From the NCBI GenBank assembly GCA_900768845.1, contig CAAGEK010000065.1, positions 28,121 to 92,120 on the forward strand: a stretch of DNA of 64,000 nt, given 5' to 3'. The translations under genes and the position numbers were made by a program. This stretch comes from Alphaproteobacteria bacterium. Its GTDB lineage: Bacteria > Pseudomonadota > Alphaproteobacteria > CAAGCB01 > CAG-977. The notes under the pieces were generated by a model, which ran no database searches, had not been told where the DNA came from, and saw only the letters and a program-made list of their open reading frames with translations. This document shows, one piece after another, positions 41,932-51,801 of the stretch. Positions within the stretch are counted from its first letter, which is position 1; every line of letters begins with the position of its first letter.

Positions 41932-44124
41932 TCAGAAAGAATCGATATTTCTTATAATACCCAACAAATTATGGAAATCGTCCGTCCATAACGGAGTATT
42001 TTCGGAATGTCGGGTTTCGTGCCACCCTTTTGTTTTTAAAAGCGTCCGAATTTCCTCATTTCCGGCTTTGCCGAAGACCCCCCATCTGGGAGCGGCCGTT
42101 TCATTTTTCATTTGTTTCGTACGAACAATGAAAACATTGCCTGTTTCCAGCGCAATTTTTGACAGGATGCTTTCAACGTCAAACAAGCGCGCACTGATAT
42201 GAAACAAAATCAACCCGTTCGGCTTCAACTTTGACAAATACGTTTCAACGGCTTCTTTGGTAACCAGATGCGCGGGAATGAAATGAGAGCTGAACACGTC
42301 GAAAATGATTAAGTCATAAGAGGCGTCCGGCATCTTTCCGATTTCCATACGGGCGTCGCCTTCATATATATTTGCATTCGCCGCACATTCCTTCAAATAG
42401 GTGAAAAAGCCGAGTTCTTTTGACAAAGCTATAATATCCCCGTCAATCTCGAAAACGTCCTGCATACTGTCGGAACGCGGATAACACAGCAATGCGCCGC
42501 CGCCCAATCCGGCCAACGCGATTTTTTGAGATGCTTCGCGTTTATTGAATATCGTAAAGAAATCTTCGACAGGCGTGTTGTCGCCGTAATACGCGGCGGG
42601 ATCCGGCAAAGGCTTTCCGTTGAAATCCAATCCCTGCCTGCCGTGGATTGTCGTTCCCTGATGTAACTCCACCGCGTTGGCAAGAAGGTTTTTCATGACC
42701 CTGATTTGACCGAAAAAATTGCGCTTTGCATATATTTCTCGGGTTATCAATCCGTTTCCCGTCAAAGAGGACGAAGCGAAAAATGCGAAAACAACCAAAG
42801 CCGTACTTTTCGGGACGATGATGTAAAACGCCGCACTCAGGTACGCAAGGGCGTACGTTGCAAAAATTAAAAACGGATATTTCTTGAACAGGGAAAGAAA
42901 CGGCATTTGAAGCATATTGCCGATGTACAACGCAAGCCCCGTTATCAAAGCGAACAACAAGGGCTTTTTCTTTTCCCCGAACCAAAACGGCGCGGCGATC
43001 ATAATGACCATCGGATATTCCGCATACGAATCAAACAGATGAGGGGCGATGAACGTATTGAAAATGCCGCCCGCGGCACCGCCGACCGACAAACACAGGT
43101 AAAACAGCGTCAATCCTTGAGCCGCCGGCTTTTTGCGAGCCAAAACGCCGTGGGAATAAACGGCATAGACAAAGAAAAAGGCGCAATGTAAAACGATTAA
43201 TTTCAGGTTGTGGCTGAAGGAAGACGAAAACGATTGCGTGAAAAACAGGTAGGCGACGAAAAAAATCCCGATTTTTGCAACGAAACGAAAACCTTGTTCG
43301 ACTTTGAAAGTGTAAACGTCCGAAAAAGTCAAAATGAACGAAAGCAAATAAAGCGACAAAGGGATGACCCATAAAAACGGCAATCCCCCGATGTCAACCG
43401 AGATGTGATTCGTAACGCCCAGCATCAGACTGGACGGGACGAAGGCGTATAAAATCCATTCAAAAACCGTCCGGACGGAATATTTTTCAGCCACCTCCGC
43501 CTTTTCATTTTCTTTTTGCTCCGCCGCAAGAGGGGCGCGGAGGTTTTTGTTGAGCAAACAGCACAACAGACAAACCGTCGCGACAAAAACGACATAAGCG
43601 AAATGCCACATTTTGCCTTGGTCGGAAAAGGAAACGAAATGCTCGATGACGACGGGATAGGCCAACAGGGACAACAGCGAACCGGCATTGCTGGATACAT
43701 ACAGGGAATACGGCGTCGCGCTGTGTTCCGAGTTCGACAGCGACAGCCACCTTTGCAACAGGGGCGAAGTGGCCGAAAGGATGATAAACGGCGCGGCGAT
43801 CGATTTTAACAGCGCGAAAATGACGCCGAGAGCGGGGACGGAAGCGTTGACGTCCAGATTTTTCAAATCAAGCGACGTCAGAAAAACGGCGCAAACGAGC
43901 AAAACGGAATGTATGACCGTTTGCTTTTTGACGTCGGACGTTTTTGTCATGAAATAGGAATAGGCATATCCGATCAGCAGGGCGCATTGGAAAAAGACGG
44001 TGCAGGCGTTCCAGATGTTCGGCGACCCTCCGACTTTCGGCAAAAGGATGTTCGCGCTCATCGGTTGGATGAGAAACAAAAGGAATGCACTGAAAAAAAC
44101 GATGAAATTGAACAGGAAATACAT
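41932..44124 (-). CDS. Membrane-fused spermidine-synthase-like protein
   Basis: A 730-aa protein. Residues 1-450 are polytopic (at least ten transmembrane helices, starting YFLFNFIVFFSAFLLFLIQP), with PMSANILLPKVGGSPNIWNA as in fused MFS/spermidine-synthase proteins. The C-terminal 230 residues are a SpeE-like Rossmann fold (IALAGLGGGALLCYPRSDSM, VFEIDGDIIALSKELGFF, YDLIIFDVFSSHFIP). The SpeE motif DxxDP is replaced by FDVFSS, so ordinary aminopropyl transfer is doubtful. Substrate unknown. It stands alone between two unrelated blocks. Confidence 0.75.
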   Translation of the reverse strand: MYFLFNFIVFFSAFLLFLIQPMSANILLPKVGGSPNIWNACTVFFQCALLIGYAYSYFMTKTSDVKKQTVIHSVLLVCAVFLTSLDLKNLDVNASVPALGVIFALLKSIAAPFIILSATSPLLQRWLSLSNSEHSATPYSLYVSSNAGSLLSLLAYPVVIEHFVSFSDQGKMWHFAYVVFVATVCLLCCLLNKNLRAPLAAEQKENEKAEVAEKYSVRTVFEWILYAFVPSSLMLGVTNHISVDIGGLPFLWVIPLSLYLLSFILTFSDVYTFKVEQGFRFVAKIGIFFVAYLFFTQSFSSSFSHNLKLIVLHCAFFFVYAVYSHGVLARKKPAAQGLTLFYLCLSVGGAAGGIFNTFIAPHLFDSYAEYPMVIMIAAPFWFGEKKKPLLFALITGLALYIGNMLQMPFLSLFKKYPFLIFATYALAYLSAAFYIIVPKSTALVVFAFFASSSLTGNGLITREIYAKRNFFGQIRVMKNLLANAVELHQGTTIHGRQGLDFNGKPLPDPAAYYGDNTPVEDFFTIFNKREASQKIALAGLGGGALLCYPRSDSMQDVFEIDGDIIALSKELGFFTYLKECAANANIYEGDARMEIGKMPDASYDLIIFDVFSSHFIPAHLVTKEAVETYLSKLKPNGLILFHISARLFDVESILSKIALETGNVFIVRTKQMKNETAAPRWGVFGKAGNEEIRTLLKTKGWHETRHSENTPLWTDDFHNLLGIIRNIDSF

Positions 44125-44342
44125 GACGCCTCCGGAGCGGGTTTCGGGACATCTTAAAGGAAATCAAAGAGAAATGAAAAGTTTTTCTTCAAAAAACGAC
44201 GGAGGGAAAAATAGGGGGAGGGGAATGAAGAAAAAAATGGATTTTTGAATTTTCTTTCTCTAAAGTAATGCGGTATGGTTTCCGCGGTTCCGTCATTGCG
44301 GAGCGGAACCTTTGTCAAAGCCTGAATACGGGAAGGATGTAA

Positions 44343-44906
44343 ATGTCTTCTAAAACGGTAAACGGAACGGAACTGGCAAAACGATATGCCTTGGCGTTGT
44401 TTCGTTGCGCACGGGAAACAGGGGCGGAAGAGCCGGTTTCCGGCGAACTGCACGCGTTTCAAACCCTGATGGGCGAAAGCGTCGAATTGGACGCTTTGAT
44501 GAACTCTCAAGCCTTTTCGGAAAAAGACCGGACGGCCGGTGTGGCCGCGGTTGCCGAAAAAGCCGGACTGTCGCAAATAACGTCCAATTTTTTGGGCGTC
44601 TTGGCCGAAAATTCCCGCTTGAACCTTTTTTCAAAGATTGTTTCGTCTTTTGACGCGCTGTATGAAAACGCTCAGGGGATTCTGCCCGTTTCCGTCGTTT
44701 CGGCACTTCCTTTGGATGACGGGGCGTCCCGCCGTTTGACGGAAGTGTTAGGCAGGTTTTTTAATAAGGAAATTCGTTTGGACGTGTCCGTCGATTCATC
44801 GTTGATCGGCGGTTTGACCGTTCGTGTCGGTTCGCGCATGGCCGATATGTCCGTGCGTTCCAAATTGCAAAGACTCGGTATGATTATGAAAGGTGTCGGC
44901 TCATGA
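44343..44906 (+). CDS. atpH: F1 ATP synthase subunit delta
   Basis: A 187-aa peripheral stalk protein. The N-domain pattern GTELAKRYALALFRCARETG and the C-terminal IGGLTVRVGSRMADMSVRSK are typical. It is the first gene of atpHAGDC, the F1-only order of alphaproteobacteria, where F0 genes lie elsewhere. It overlaps atpA by 4 bp. Confidence 0.93.
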   Translation: MSSKTVNGTELAKRYALALFRCARETGAEEPVSGELHAFQTLMGESVELDALMNSQAFSEKDRTAGVAAVAEKAGLSQITSNFLGVLAENSRLNLFSKIVSSFDALYENAQGILPVSVVSALPLDDGASRRLTEVLGRFFNKEIRLDVSVDSSLIGGLTVRVGSRMADMSVRSKLQRLGMIMKGVGS

Positions 44907-46435
44907 ATCTTCAGGCGACGGAAATATCCTCCTTACTCAAAGAACGCATAGAAAACTTTAACGCCGAACCGGATTCCTGCGAAATCGGCCGCGTTTTGTC
45001 CGTCGGAGACGGTATCGCCCGCATTTACGGGCTGGATAACGTGGAAGCCGGAGAATTGATCGAATTTCAAAGCGGTTTGAAGGGAATGGCTTTGAATTTG
45101 GAATCCGACAACGTCGGCGCGGTCGTGTTCGGTCAGGATTCCGACATCCGCGAAGGCGATACCGTAAAGCGCACCGGATCGATCGTCAGCGCGCCCGTCG
45201 GTCCGGCTTTGCTGGGACGCGTCGTCGACGCTCTGGGCAACCCCATCGACGGCAAAGGGAAGATAGAAGCGGCCGAAATTCGCGCCGTTGACGTCAAAGC
45301 CCCCGGAATTATTACACGCAAGAGCGTTCACGAACCTTTGCAAACGGGATTGAAGGCGATCGATTCCCTGATTCCCATCGGCCGCGGCCAGCGTGAATTG
45401 ATCATCGGCGACCGCCAGACGGGTAAGACGGCGATTATTCTGGATACGATTTTGAACCAGAAAAAAATGAACGACGCCGCCAAAAGCGACAAGGAAAAGG
45501 TTTTTTGCATTTACGTTGCAATCGGCCAGAAACGCAGTACGGTGGCTCAGGTTGCGCATACTTTGGAACAATTCGGCGCGCTGGACTATACGATCATCGT
45601 TTCCGCGTCGGCTTCCGAAGCCGCGCCGTTGCAATTCATCGCACCGTATACGGGATGCGCGATGGGCGAATATTTCCGCGACAACGGTATGCACGCGGTG
45701 ATTTTCTATGACGATTTGTCCAAACACGCGGTCGCATATCGCCAGATGTCCCTGTTGTTGCGTCGTCCCCCCGGCCGTGAAGCCTACCCCGGCGACGTGT
45801 TTTACCTGCATTCCCGCTTGTTGGAACGCGGAGCGAAGATGAACGACGAACTCGGCGGCGGTTCTTTGACGGCTTTACCCGTGATCGAAACGCAGGCGGG
45901 CGACGTTTCGGCGTACATTCCGACAAACGTCATTTCCATTACGGACGGCCAGATTTTCTTGGAAAGCTCTTTATTTTACCAAGGGGTGCGTCCTGCGGTG
46001 AACGTCGGCATTTCCGTTTCCCGCGTGGGTTCCGCGGCTCAGGTCAAGGCGATGAAGCAGGTTTCCGGTTCGATTAAACTGGAATTGGCACAGTATCGCG
46101 AAATGGCCGCGTTTTCACAATTTGCGTCCGATTTGGATCCCGCGACGCAAAAGCTGTTGAACCGCGGCGCACGTTTGACGGAATTGTTGAAGCAGAAACA
46201 ATATCATCCGATGCCCGTCGAAGAGGAAGTCGTTTCGATTTTCACGGGGATACGCGGTTATTTGGACGATATGCCCGTTGACAAGATTTCCCGTTTTGAA
46301 AAAGAAATGCTGGACGGTTTGAAATCGTCCGCTCCGTCGGTTTTGGAAGCGATTCGGGATGAAAAGGTCATTTCTCCCGACGCCGAAGACGACTTGCGTT
46401 ACTTTTTGGACGACTTTGTCAAAACGTTTGCGTAG
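44903..46435 (+). CDS. atpA: F1 ATP synthase subunit alpha
   Basis: A 510-aa regulatory nucleotide-binding subunit. The P-loop is GDRQTGKTAI, followed by the family-specific IYVAIGQKRSTVAQV and SRVGSAAQVKAMKQVSGSIK. Length and motifs are normal. Its C-terminus is followed 14 bp later by atpG. Confidence 0.97.
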   Translation: MNLQATEISSLLKERIENFNAEPDSCEIGRVLSVGDGIARIYGLDNVEAGELIEFQSGLKGMALNLESDNVGAVVFGQDSDIREGDTVKRTGSIVSAPVGPALLGRVVDALGNPIDGKGKIEAAEIRAVDVKAPGIITRKSVHEPLQTGLKAIDSLIPIGRGQRELIIGDRQTGKTAIILDTILNQKKMNDAAKSDKEKVFCIYVAIGQKRSTVAQVAHTLEQFGALDYTIIVSASASEAAPLQFIAPYTGCAMGEYFRDNGMHAVIFYDDLSKHAVAYRQMSLLLRRPPGREAYPGDVFYLHSRLLERGAKMNDELGGGSLTALPVIETQAGDVSAYIPTNVISITDGQIFLESSLFYQGVRPAVNVGISVSRVGSAAQVKAMKQVSGSIKLELAQYREMAAFSQFASDLDPATQKLLNRGARLTELLKQKQYHPMPVEEEVVSIFTGIRGYLDDMPVDKISRFEKEMLDGLKSSAPSVLEAIRDEKVISPDAEDDLRYFLDDFVKTFA

Positions 46436-46449
46436 GAAAAGGGGAGCCG

Positions 46450-47610
46450 ATGGCGAATTTAAGGGAATTGCGAAGCCGGATCGCGTCAATCAAATCGACG
46501 CGCAAGATTACGTCGGCCATGAAAATGGTCGCGGCGGCCAGATTGCGCCAATCGCAGGAAGCCTTGTCGGAATCGGGATATTTCGCGGCGAGTCTGGCGC
46601 GTGTTATCACGCGTTTGGCCAAAACGATGGAATTCGTGCGCGATACGGATATTGCGAACGGTAAAACGCCCCGTTACGAATTGCCGCGCCTTTTGATCGG
46701 TTCGGAAAGCTCCGAAAAATACCTGATCGTCGTATTTTCCTCCTCTCGCGGGTTGTGCGGAGGGTTCAACGTCAACGTCGTGAAAAAAACGACGCAGTTG
46801 ATCCGGCATTTGGAACGGGAAAACAAGGACGTTTATCTGATTTGTATCGGTTCCAAAGGGTTTGAAGCCCTGAAACATTCCTTCGGCGACAAGATCGTTT
46901 ATCATACGGACGGTTCGGCGAATCCTGCGGAACAGCGGCTGGAGGCCGAACGGATCGGGATGCGTGTTCTGGATATGTTTGAAACGGGTGAAATCGACGC
47001 TTGCGCCGTTATTTACAACCAGTTTCATTCCGCCATTTCCCAAGAAGTCCGGATTGATCCCCTGATTCCGCTGAAACCTCTTCGGGTTTTGCAACCTTTT
47101 ACGGACGAAACGCCGTGGGGGTTTGAAGACGGGGTCGAAAACGCGTACAAGATCGAACGCCAGCCGAAACAGCATTCCCGTGCGATGGGGGTTCAAAGCG
47201 GCGGTTACGGTGCGTCCAGAGCCGGCAAGTCCGGCGGGTCGCAGGTTCGCCGTCCGACGCCCGTTGCAGGGGCGAAAGGCCGCTACAGGACGTCACGCGT
47301 TGCGTCTGCGCTGAATGCCGAAGAACAGGAACTGTTGCACGTCAAAGATCCGCTTGAATACGACTTTGAACCCGCAGGACCCGATGTTTTGTTGAACGCG
47401 TTGTTGCCGGAATTGATGACGACTTTGATTTACCGTTCCACGCTGGATTCGTCCGCTTCGGAAAACGGAGCCAGAATGACGGCGATGGACAACGCCACGG
47501 ACAACGCGGGCGACATCATCGACGATTTGACGCTGTTGTATAACAGACGCCGCCAATCTTTGATTACAAGCGAGCTGACGGAAATCATTTCCGGAGCGGA
47601 AGCACTTTAA
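46450..47610 (+). CDS. atpG: F1 ATP synthase subunit gamma with a large insertion
   Basis: A 386-aa rotor-shaft subunit; about 290 is usual. Both coiled-coil ends are conserved (LRSRIASIKSTRKITSAMKM and ARMTAMDNATDNAGDIIDDL). Between LKPLRVLQPFT and YDFEPAGPDVLLNALLP there is an extra block of about 80 residues (219-301), Gly/Arg/Ser-rich and basic (GVQSGGYGASRAGKSGGSQV). It occurs near the place where chloroplast and cyanobacterial gamma carry their regulatory insert, but has no cysteines. Frame and neighbours are intact, so it is likely real. Confidence 0.95.
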   Translation: MANLRELRSRIASIKSTRKITSAMKMVAAARLRQSQEALSESGYFAASLARVITRLAKTMEFVRDTDIANGKTPRYELPRLLIGSESSEKYLIVVFSSSRGLCGGFNVNVVKKTTQLIRHLERENKDVYLICIGSKGFEALKHSFGDKIVYHTDGSANPAEQRLEAERIGMRVLDMFETGEIDACAVIYNQFHSAISQEVRIDPLIPLKPLRVLQPFTDETPWGFEDGVENAYKIERQPKQHSRAMGVQSGGYGASRAGKSGGSQVRRPTPVAGAKGRYRTSRVASALNAEEQELLHVKDPLEYDFEPAGPDVLLNALLPELMTTLIYRSTLDSSASENGARMTAMDNATDNAGDIIDDLTLLYNRRRQSLITSELTEIISGAEAL

Positions 47611-47646
47611 CGGTTTTACTGAATAAAAAAACAGGAGCTTTAAGCA

Positions 47647-49095
47647 ATGGCAAAAAACAGTATCGGGCACATTACACAGGTTTTGGGTGCCGTTGTCGAC
47701 GTAAAATTTGACGACGACAAGGATTTGCCGAATATTTTGTCCGCTTTGGAAACGCCTTTGCAGGGCAAAACGCTGGTTTTGGAAGTCGCACAGCAACTGG
47801 GCGAAGCCGTCGTGCGCTGTATCGCCATGGATTCCACGGACGGTTTGACACGCGGTCAGAAAGTCGTCGATACGGGGGCTCCGATTTCCGTTCCCGTCGG
47901 TCCCGGAACGCTGGGGCGCATTATGAACGTTTTGGGGCAACCCGTTGACGAACGCGGCCCGATCGAAGCCGTCCATCTCAGCCCGATTCACCGCGAACCG
48001 CCCGCTTTTGTCGATCAGGCGACGACGACTCAGATGCTGACGACGGGGATTAAAGTCATCGATTTGCTGGAACCGTATGCACGCGGCGGAAAAATCGGCT
48101 TGTTCGGCGGCGCGGGCGTCGGAAAAACCGTTTTGATTATGGAATTGATTAACAATATCGCCAAAGGCCACGGCGGTTATTCCGTCTTTGCCGGCGTCGG
48201 CGAGCGTACGCGTGAAGGCAACGATTTGTATCATGAAATGATCGAATCGGGCGTTATCGATTTGAACGGCAAGGATTCCAAGGCCGCATTGGTTTACGGA
48301 CAGATGAACGAGGCTCCGGGGGCGCGTGCGCGTGTCGCTTTGACGGGGTTGACGGTCGCCGAATATTTCCGCGACGAGGAAGGTCAGGACGTTTTGCTGT
48401 TCGTAGACAATATTTTCCGCTTTACGCAGGCGGGATCCGAAGTGTCGGCTTTGTTGGGGCGCATTCCGTCCGCCGTGGGCTATCAACCGACGTTGGGAAC
48501 GGATATGGGCGCGATGCAGGAACGCATTACATCCACCAAGAAAGGATCGATTACGTCGGTTCAGGCCGTTTACGTTCCTGCGGACGACTTGACCGACCCT
48601 GCGCCAGCGACAACGTTCGCCCACTTGGACGCGACGACGGTTTTGAGCCGCCAGATCGCCGAGCTGGGTATTTACCCCGCCGTCGATCCGCTGGAATCGA
48701 CCAGCCGTATTCTTGATCCCGCGATTGTCGGCGAAGAGCATTACACGGTCGCCCGCGAAGTGCAGCGCATTTTGCAATCTTATAAGGCTTTGCAGGACAT
48801 TATCGCGATTTTGGGGATGGACGAATTGGGCGAAGAGGACAAGCTGACGGTTTCCCGCGCCCGAAAAATCCAGCGTTTCCTGTCTCAACCCTTCCATGTC
48901 GGCGAAGTCTTTACGGGCATCCCCGGCCGTTATGTCGAGCTGGCCGATACGATCAAGGGATTCAAAGGCATCGTTGAAGGCAAATACGACGATTTGCCCG
49001 AACAGGCGTTCTTTATGGTCGGAACGATTGAGGAAGCCGAAGAAAAAGCCAAGAAAATGTCGTCGAACGTTCGTTTAGGAAAGGCGGCTTCTTAA
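47647..49095 (+). CDS. atpD: F1 ATP synthase subunit beta
   Basis: A 482-aa catalytic subunit with Walker A GGAGVGKTVLIMEL, the GERTREGNDLYHEM segment containing the catalytic Glu, Walker B DVLLFVDNIFRFTQAGSEVS, and ALLGRIPSAVGYQPT. Length is normal. It shares its last base with the first of atpC. Confidence 0.97.
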   Translation: MAKNSIGHITQVLGAVVDVKFDDDKDLPNILSALETPLQGKTLVLEVAQQLGEAVVRCIAMDSTDGLTRGQKVVDTGAPISVPVGPGTLGRIMNVLGQPVDERGPIEAVHLSPIHREPPAFVDQATTTQMLTTGIKVIDLLEPYARGGKIGLFGGAGVGKTVLIMELINNIAKGHGGYSVFAGVGERTREGNDLYHEMIESGVIDLNGKDSKAALVYGQMNEAPGARARVALTGLTVAEYFRDEEGQDVLLFVDNIFRFTQAGSEVSALLGRIPSAVGYQPTLGTDMGAMQERITSTKKGSITSVQAVYVPADDLTDPAPATTFAHLDATTVLSRQIAELGIYPAVDPLESTSRILDPAIVGEEHYTVAREVQRILQSYKALQDIIAILGMDELGEEDKLTVSRARKIQRFLSQPFHVGEVFTGIPGRYVELADTIKGFKGIVEGKYDDLPEQAFFMVGTIEEAEEKAKKMSSNVRLGKAAS

Positions 49096-49523
49096 TGGCG
49101 TCGGAAGAAACGATATTTGTTAAAATCCTTTTGCCTCAGAAACCGTTTTTGGTCAAAGACGCCGTTTCGGTGGAAATTCCCGCTTATGAAGGGCCTTATT
49201 TGGTTTTGCCCCGTCGTGCGCCCAGCCTGATGCTGTTGAGGTGCGGCGTCGTCAATATTCAAGACGCCGAAACGCGAAAATCCGAAAAATATTTCATTTC
49301 GACGGGATTTGCCAAAATCAGGGATAACGGATGTACGATTTTGGTGCGCAAGGCCGTCAGCGTAAACGACGCCGATTCCGCCGGAGCGAAAAAACAGTTG
49401 ATCGAGCTGGAAAAACAAATGGCCGGAATCGACGCAGGCAGTCATACTCTGTCGTTGCTCAAGGAAAAGGCGGAGTATCTGCGCATGGTTGCGGGGTATG
49501 GTGAGAAACGAAATATACCATAG
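49095..49523 (+). CDS. atpC: F1 ATP synthase subunit epsilon
   Basis: A 142-aa protein with the N-terminal beta-sandwich of epsilon (FLVKDAVSVEIPAYEGPYLV, then SEKYFISTGFAKIRDNGCTI) and a C-terminal helical hairpin (QLIELEKQMAGIDAGSHTLS). It lacks the more usual LxxGPGxR-like phrase and is divergent. Position at the operon end supports the call. It overlaps the MATE gene. Confidence 0.82.
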   Translation: MASEETIFVKILLPQKPFLVKDAVSVEIPAYEGPYLVLPRRAPSLMLLRCGVVNIQDAETRKSEKYFISTGFAKIRDNGCTILVRKAVSVNDADSAGAKKQLIELEKQMAGIDAGSHTLSLLKEKAEYLRMVAGYGEKRNIP

Positions 49524-50940
49524 TGCGAAACCCGACGATGTGCGGCGTTCCGATTACGCGGCACAACGGGAGGAACGCAAAGAACGTGTTTTCAAGCTGA
49601 AAATCCTCAGGTGTTTTCGCGAAACTTTGAAATTGGCGGTTCCCGTCGTTATCGCCCGAACGGGCAGTGTCGGTATGAATTTGGTCGATACGATCATGGT
49701 CGGCCGTTACGGGACGCAGGATTTGGCTTATCAAAGCATTGCCAACACGATCGCCGTGTTGTTGTTGGTGATCGGCGTCGGTTTGATCCAAGGCACGATT
49801 GTCATGACGGCCAACGCTTTCGGTCAGGGGAAGTTTTTTGAATGCGGGGCGGTTTTGCGCCGCTCGATTCCGTATGCGTTTTGGATCGGGATGCTGTTAA
49901 TGGCGGTTTGTCTGCCGTCCGAGTTTTTAATGCACCTGCTTGATCAGCCCGAAGACGTCGCCGAAGGCAGTGCGAAAGTTTTATCGGTTTACGCTTTGGG
50001 GATTCCCGCGGCGATGATGTTTGCCGTCATGTCCTCGTTTTTGGAAGGCACGAAACGCCCCTTGCCGGGGATGATTATGATATTGCTGGCGAATATTTTA
50101 AATATTTTCCTGAATTGGGCGTTGGTGTACGGGCATTTCGGATTTCCAGAAATGGGCGCGGCGGGGTCTGCGGTAAGCACGACGGTCATCCGTTATTTTC
50201 TGGCGATCGGAATGTTCATATGCGTTTTCTGTATTGATGAAAACGATGTTTACGGCGTTTGGTTCAAACCCGAACCCAGCACACGCGAAAACGCGAAACT
50301 GAGAGGCATCGGATACGGAGCCGCCGTGACGATGGGCGTGGAGGAAGGCGCGTATTCCGTCGTCAACGTTATGATGGGCTGGTTGGGAGCGTTGGCTTTG
50401 GGGGCGTTCACCATTGTTTTGAACGTGACGAACATTGTTTTCATGATGGCCGGCGGCATCGGGACGGCGTCTTCGGTCTTGGTCGGAGTCGCCAGAGGCA
50501 GAAAGTCCGTTTTGGATATGAAAATAGCCGGATGGATGGGATTTGCCGTCAATATGGTTTTGATGCTGTTATGCGCTTTTATCATGTTTATGTTTCCCGA
50601 ACGCGTCGCATCGGTTTATACGCTTGATCCCGAATTGGTGAAATTGTGCGTTCCGATGATTGTTTTCTGTTCGCTGTTGTGTTTGGTGGACGGGACTCAG
50701 GTTGTTATGGGCAACGTTTTGCGCGGAGCCGTCGATATTTTGGTTCCGACCGTGGGGCAGGGCATTTCATTTATCGGGATAATGATTCCGGCGGTATGGT
50801 TGTTGTCGTTCAAATCGGGACAAGGGGTCATGGGGTCGGCGTACGGTATGGTGATTGCCAGTACGTTCGCCGCCCTGTTTTTATCGACCCGTTTTTATTG
50901 CTTGTGCCGCCGTTTTGAAAAGTCGGGCTTTTCCTTATAA
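49498..50940 (+). CDS. MATE-family multidrug exporter
   Basis: A 480-aa inner-membrane transporter with twelve predicted helices in two homologous halves. The first half has LAVPVVIARTGSVGMNLVDT and MVGRYGTQDLAYQSIANTIA; the second begins GYGAAVTMGVEEGAYSVVNV. MATE proteins export drugs or metabolites with Na+ or H+. It starts inside atpC (26-bp overlap) and is transcribed with it. Its stop abuts that of folD (TTATAA), leaving no terminator between. Confidence 0.88.
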   Translation: MVRNEIYHSAKPDDVRRSDYAAQREERKERVFKLKILRCFRETLKLAVPVVIARTGSVGMNLVDTIMVGRYGTQDLAYQSIANTIAVLLLVIGVGLIQGTIVMTANAFGQGKFFECGAVLRRSIPYAFWIGMLLMAVCLPSEFLMHLLDQPEDVAEGSAKVLSVYALGIPAAMMFAVMSSFLEGTKRPLPGMIMILLANILNIFLNWALVYGHFGFPEMGAAGSAVSTTVIRYFLAIGMFICVFCIDENDVYGVWFKPEPSTRENAKLRGIGYGAAVTMGVEEGAYSVVNVMMGWLGALALGAFTIVLNVTNIVFMMAGGIGTASSVLVGVARGRKSVLDMKIAGWMGFAVNMVLMLLCAFIMFMFPERVASVYTLDPELVKLCVPMIVFCSLLCLVDGTQVVMGNVLRGAVDILVPTVGQGISFIGIMIPAVWLLSFKSGQGVMGSAYGMVIASTFAALFLSTRFYCLCRRFEKSGFSL

Positions 50941-51801
50941 AGGCCGTCCCGCTCCGTTTTGGGCGCAAAAAGCGTCGATTGTGTTGTCCAACAGCATGGC
51001 TATTGTCATCGGACCCACACCTTTCGGAACGGGGGTGATGGCAAGGCATTTGGGCAAAGCGTTTTCAAAATCGACGTCGCCGCACAATTTTCCGTCTTCC
51101 AACCGGTTGATGCCGACGTCAATGACGACTGCACCGTCTTTGATTTGATCGGCCGAAATAAAACGAGGCCGGCCGACGGCTACGACCAGTATATCCGCCG
51201 AACGGCAAATGCCGGTCAGATTTTTCGTTTTGGAATGGGCGACCGTAACCGTGCAATCTGCGTTTAACAACAGCTGAGCCATCGGTTTCCCGACAATGTT
51301 CGACCGTCCGACGACGACGGCGTTCAAACCTTTTAAATCCGGCAGGACGGAGCGGATTAACTTCATGCATCCCTTGGGGGTGCAGGGCAACATTCCTTTT
51401 TCTCCGATCATCATTTTTCCCAGATTGACGGGATGAAATCCGTCCACGTCTTTTTCGGGGGAAATCGCTTCGATAACGGCGAGGGGATCGATCGTCGCCG
51501 GCAAAGGCAGCTGAACCAGAATGCCGTTGACTTCCTCATCGGCGTTGAGCCGGCCGATCAAGTCCAGCAATTCGTCCTGAGTCGTTTCTGCGGGCAAGCG
51601 GTGTACGGCGGAACGCAATCCCGCTTCGACGGCGGCCTTTTCCTTATTGCGGACATAAACCTGACTGGCGGGGTCTTCACCGACGATAATGACGTCCAAA
51701 GCCGGCGTTTTTCCGGTCGCCGCCTTTAATTTTTCGACTTGAGCCTTTATTTGCGCACGACACTTTTCGGCGACGAGATTTCCGTAAATTATTTCCGGCA
51801 T
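50935..51801 (-). CDS. folD: Methylenetetrahydrofolate dehydrogenase/cyclohydrolase
   Basis: A 288-aa bifunctional enzyme of one-carbon metabolism that converts 5,10-methylene-THF to 10-formyl-THF. Signatures: YVRNKEKAAVEAG with the catalytic Lys, ILVQLPLPATID, PEKDVDGFHPVNLGKM, and the NADP-binding VVVGRSNIVGKPMAQLLL. Length is normal. It overlaps the YggU gene by 13 bp. Confidence 0.96.
   Translation of the reverse strand: MPEIIYGNLVAEKCRAQIKAQVEKLKAATGKTPALDVIIVGEDPASQVYVRNKEKAAVEAGLRSAVHRLPAETTQDELLDLIGRLNADEEVNGILVQLPLPATIDPLAVIEAISPEKDVDGFHPVNLGKMMIGEKGMLPCTPKGCMKLIRSVLPDLKGLNAVVVGRSNIVGKPMAQLLLNADCTVTVAHSKTKNLTGICRSADILVVAVGRPRFISADQIKDGAVVIDVGINRLEDGKLCGDVDFENALPKCLAITPVPKGVGPMTIAMLLDNTIDAFCAQNGAGRPL

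Noticed and set aside
41513..42202. A 229-codon plus-strand gene
   Set aside because: It runs through a terminator and then antisense to the spermidine-synthase-like gene; no domain or good ribosome site.
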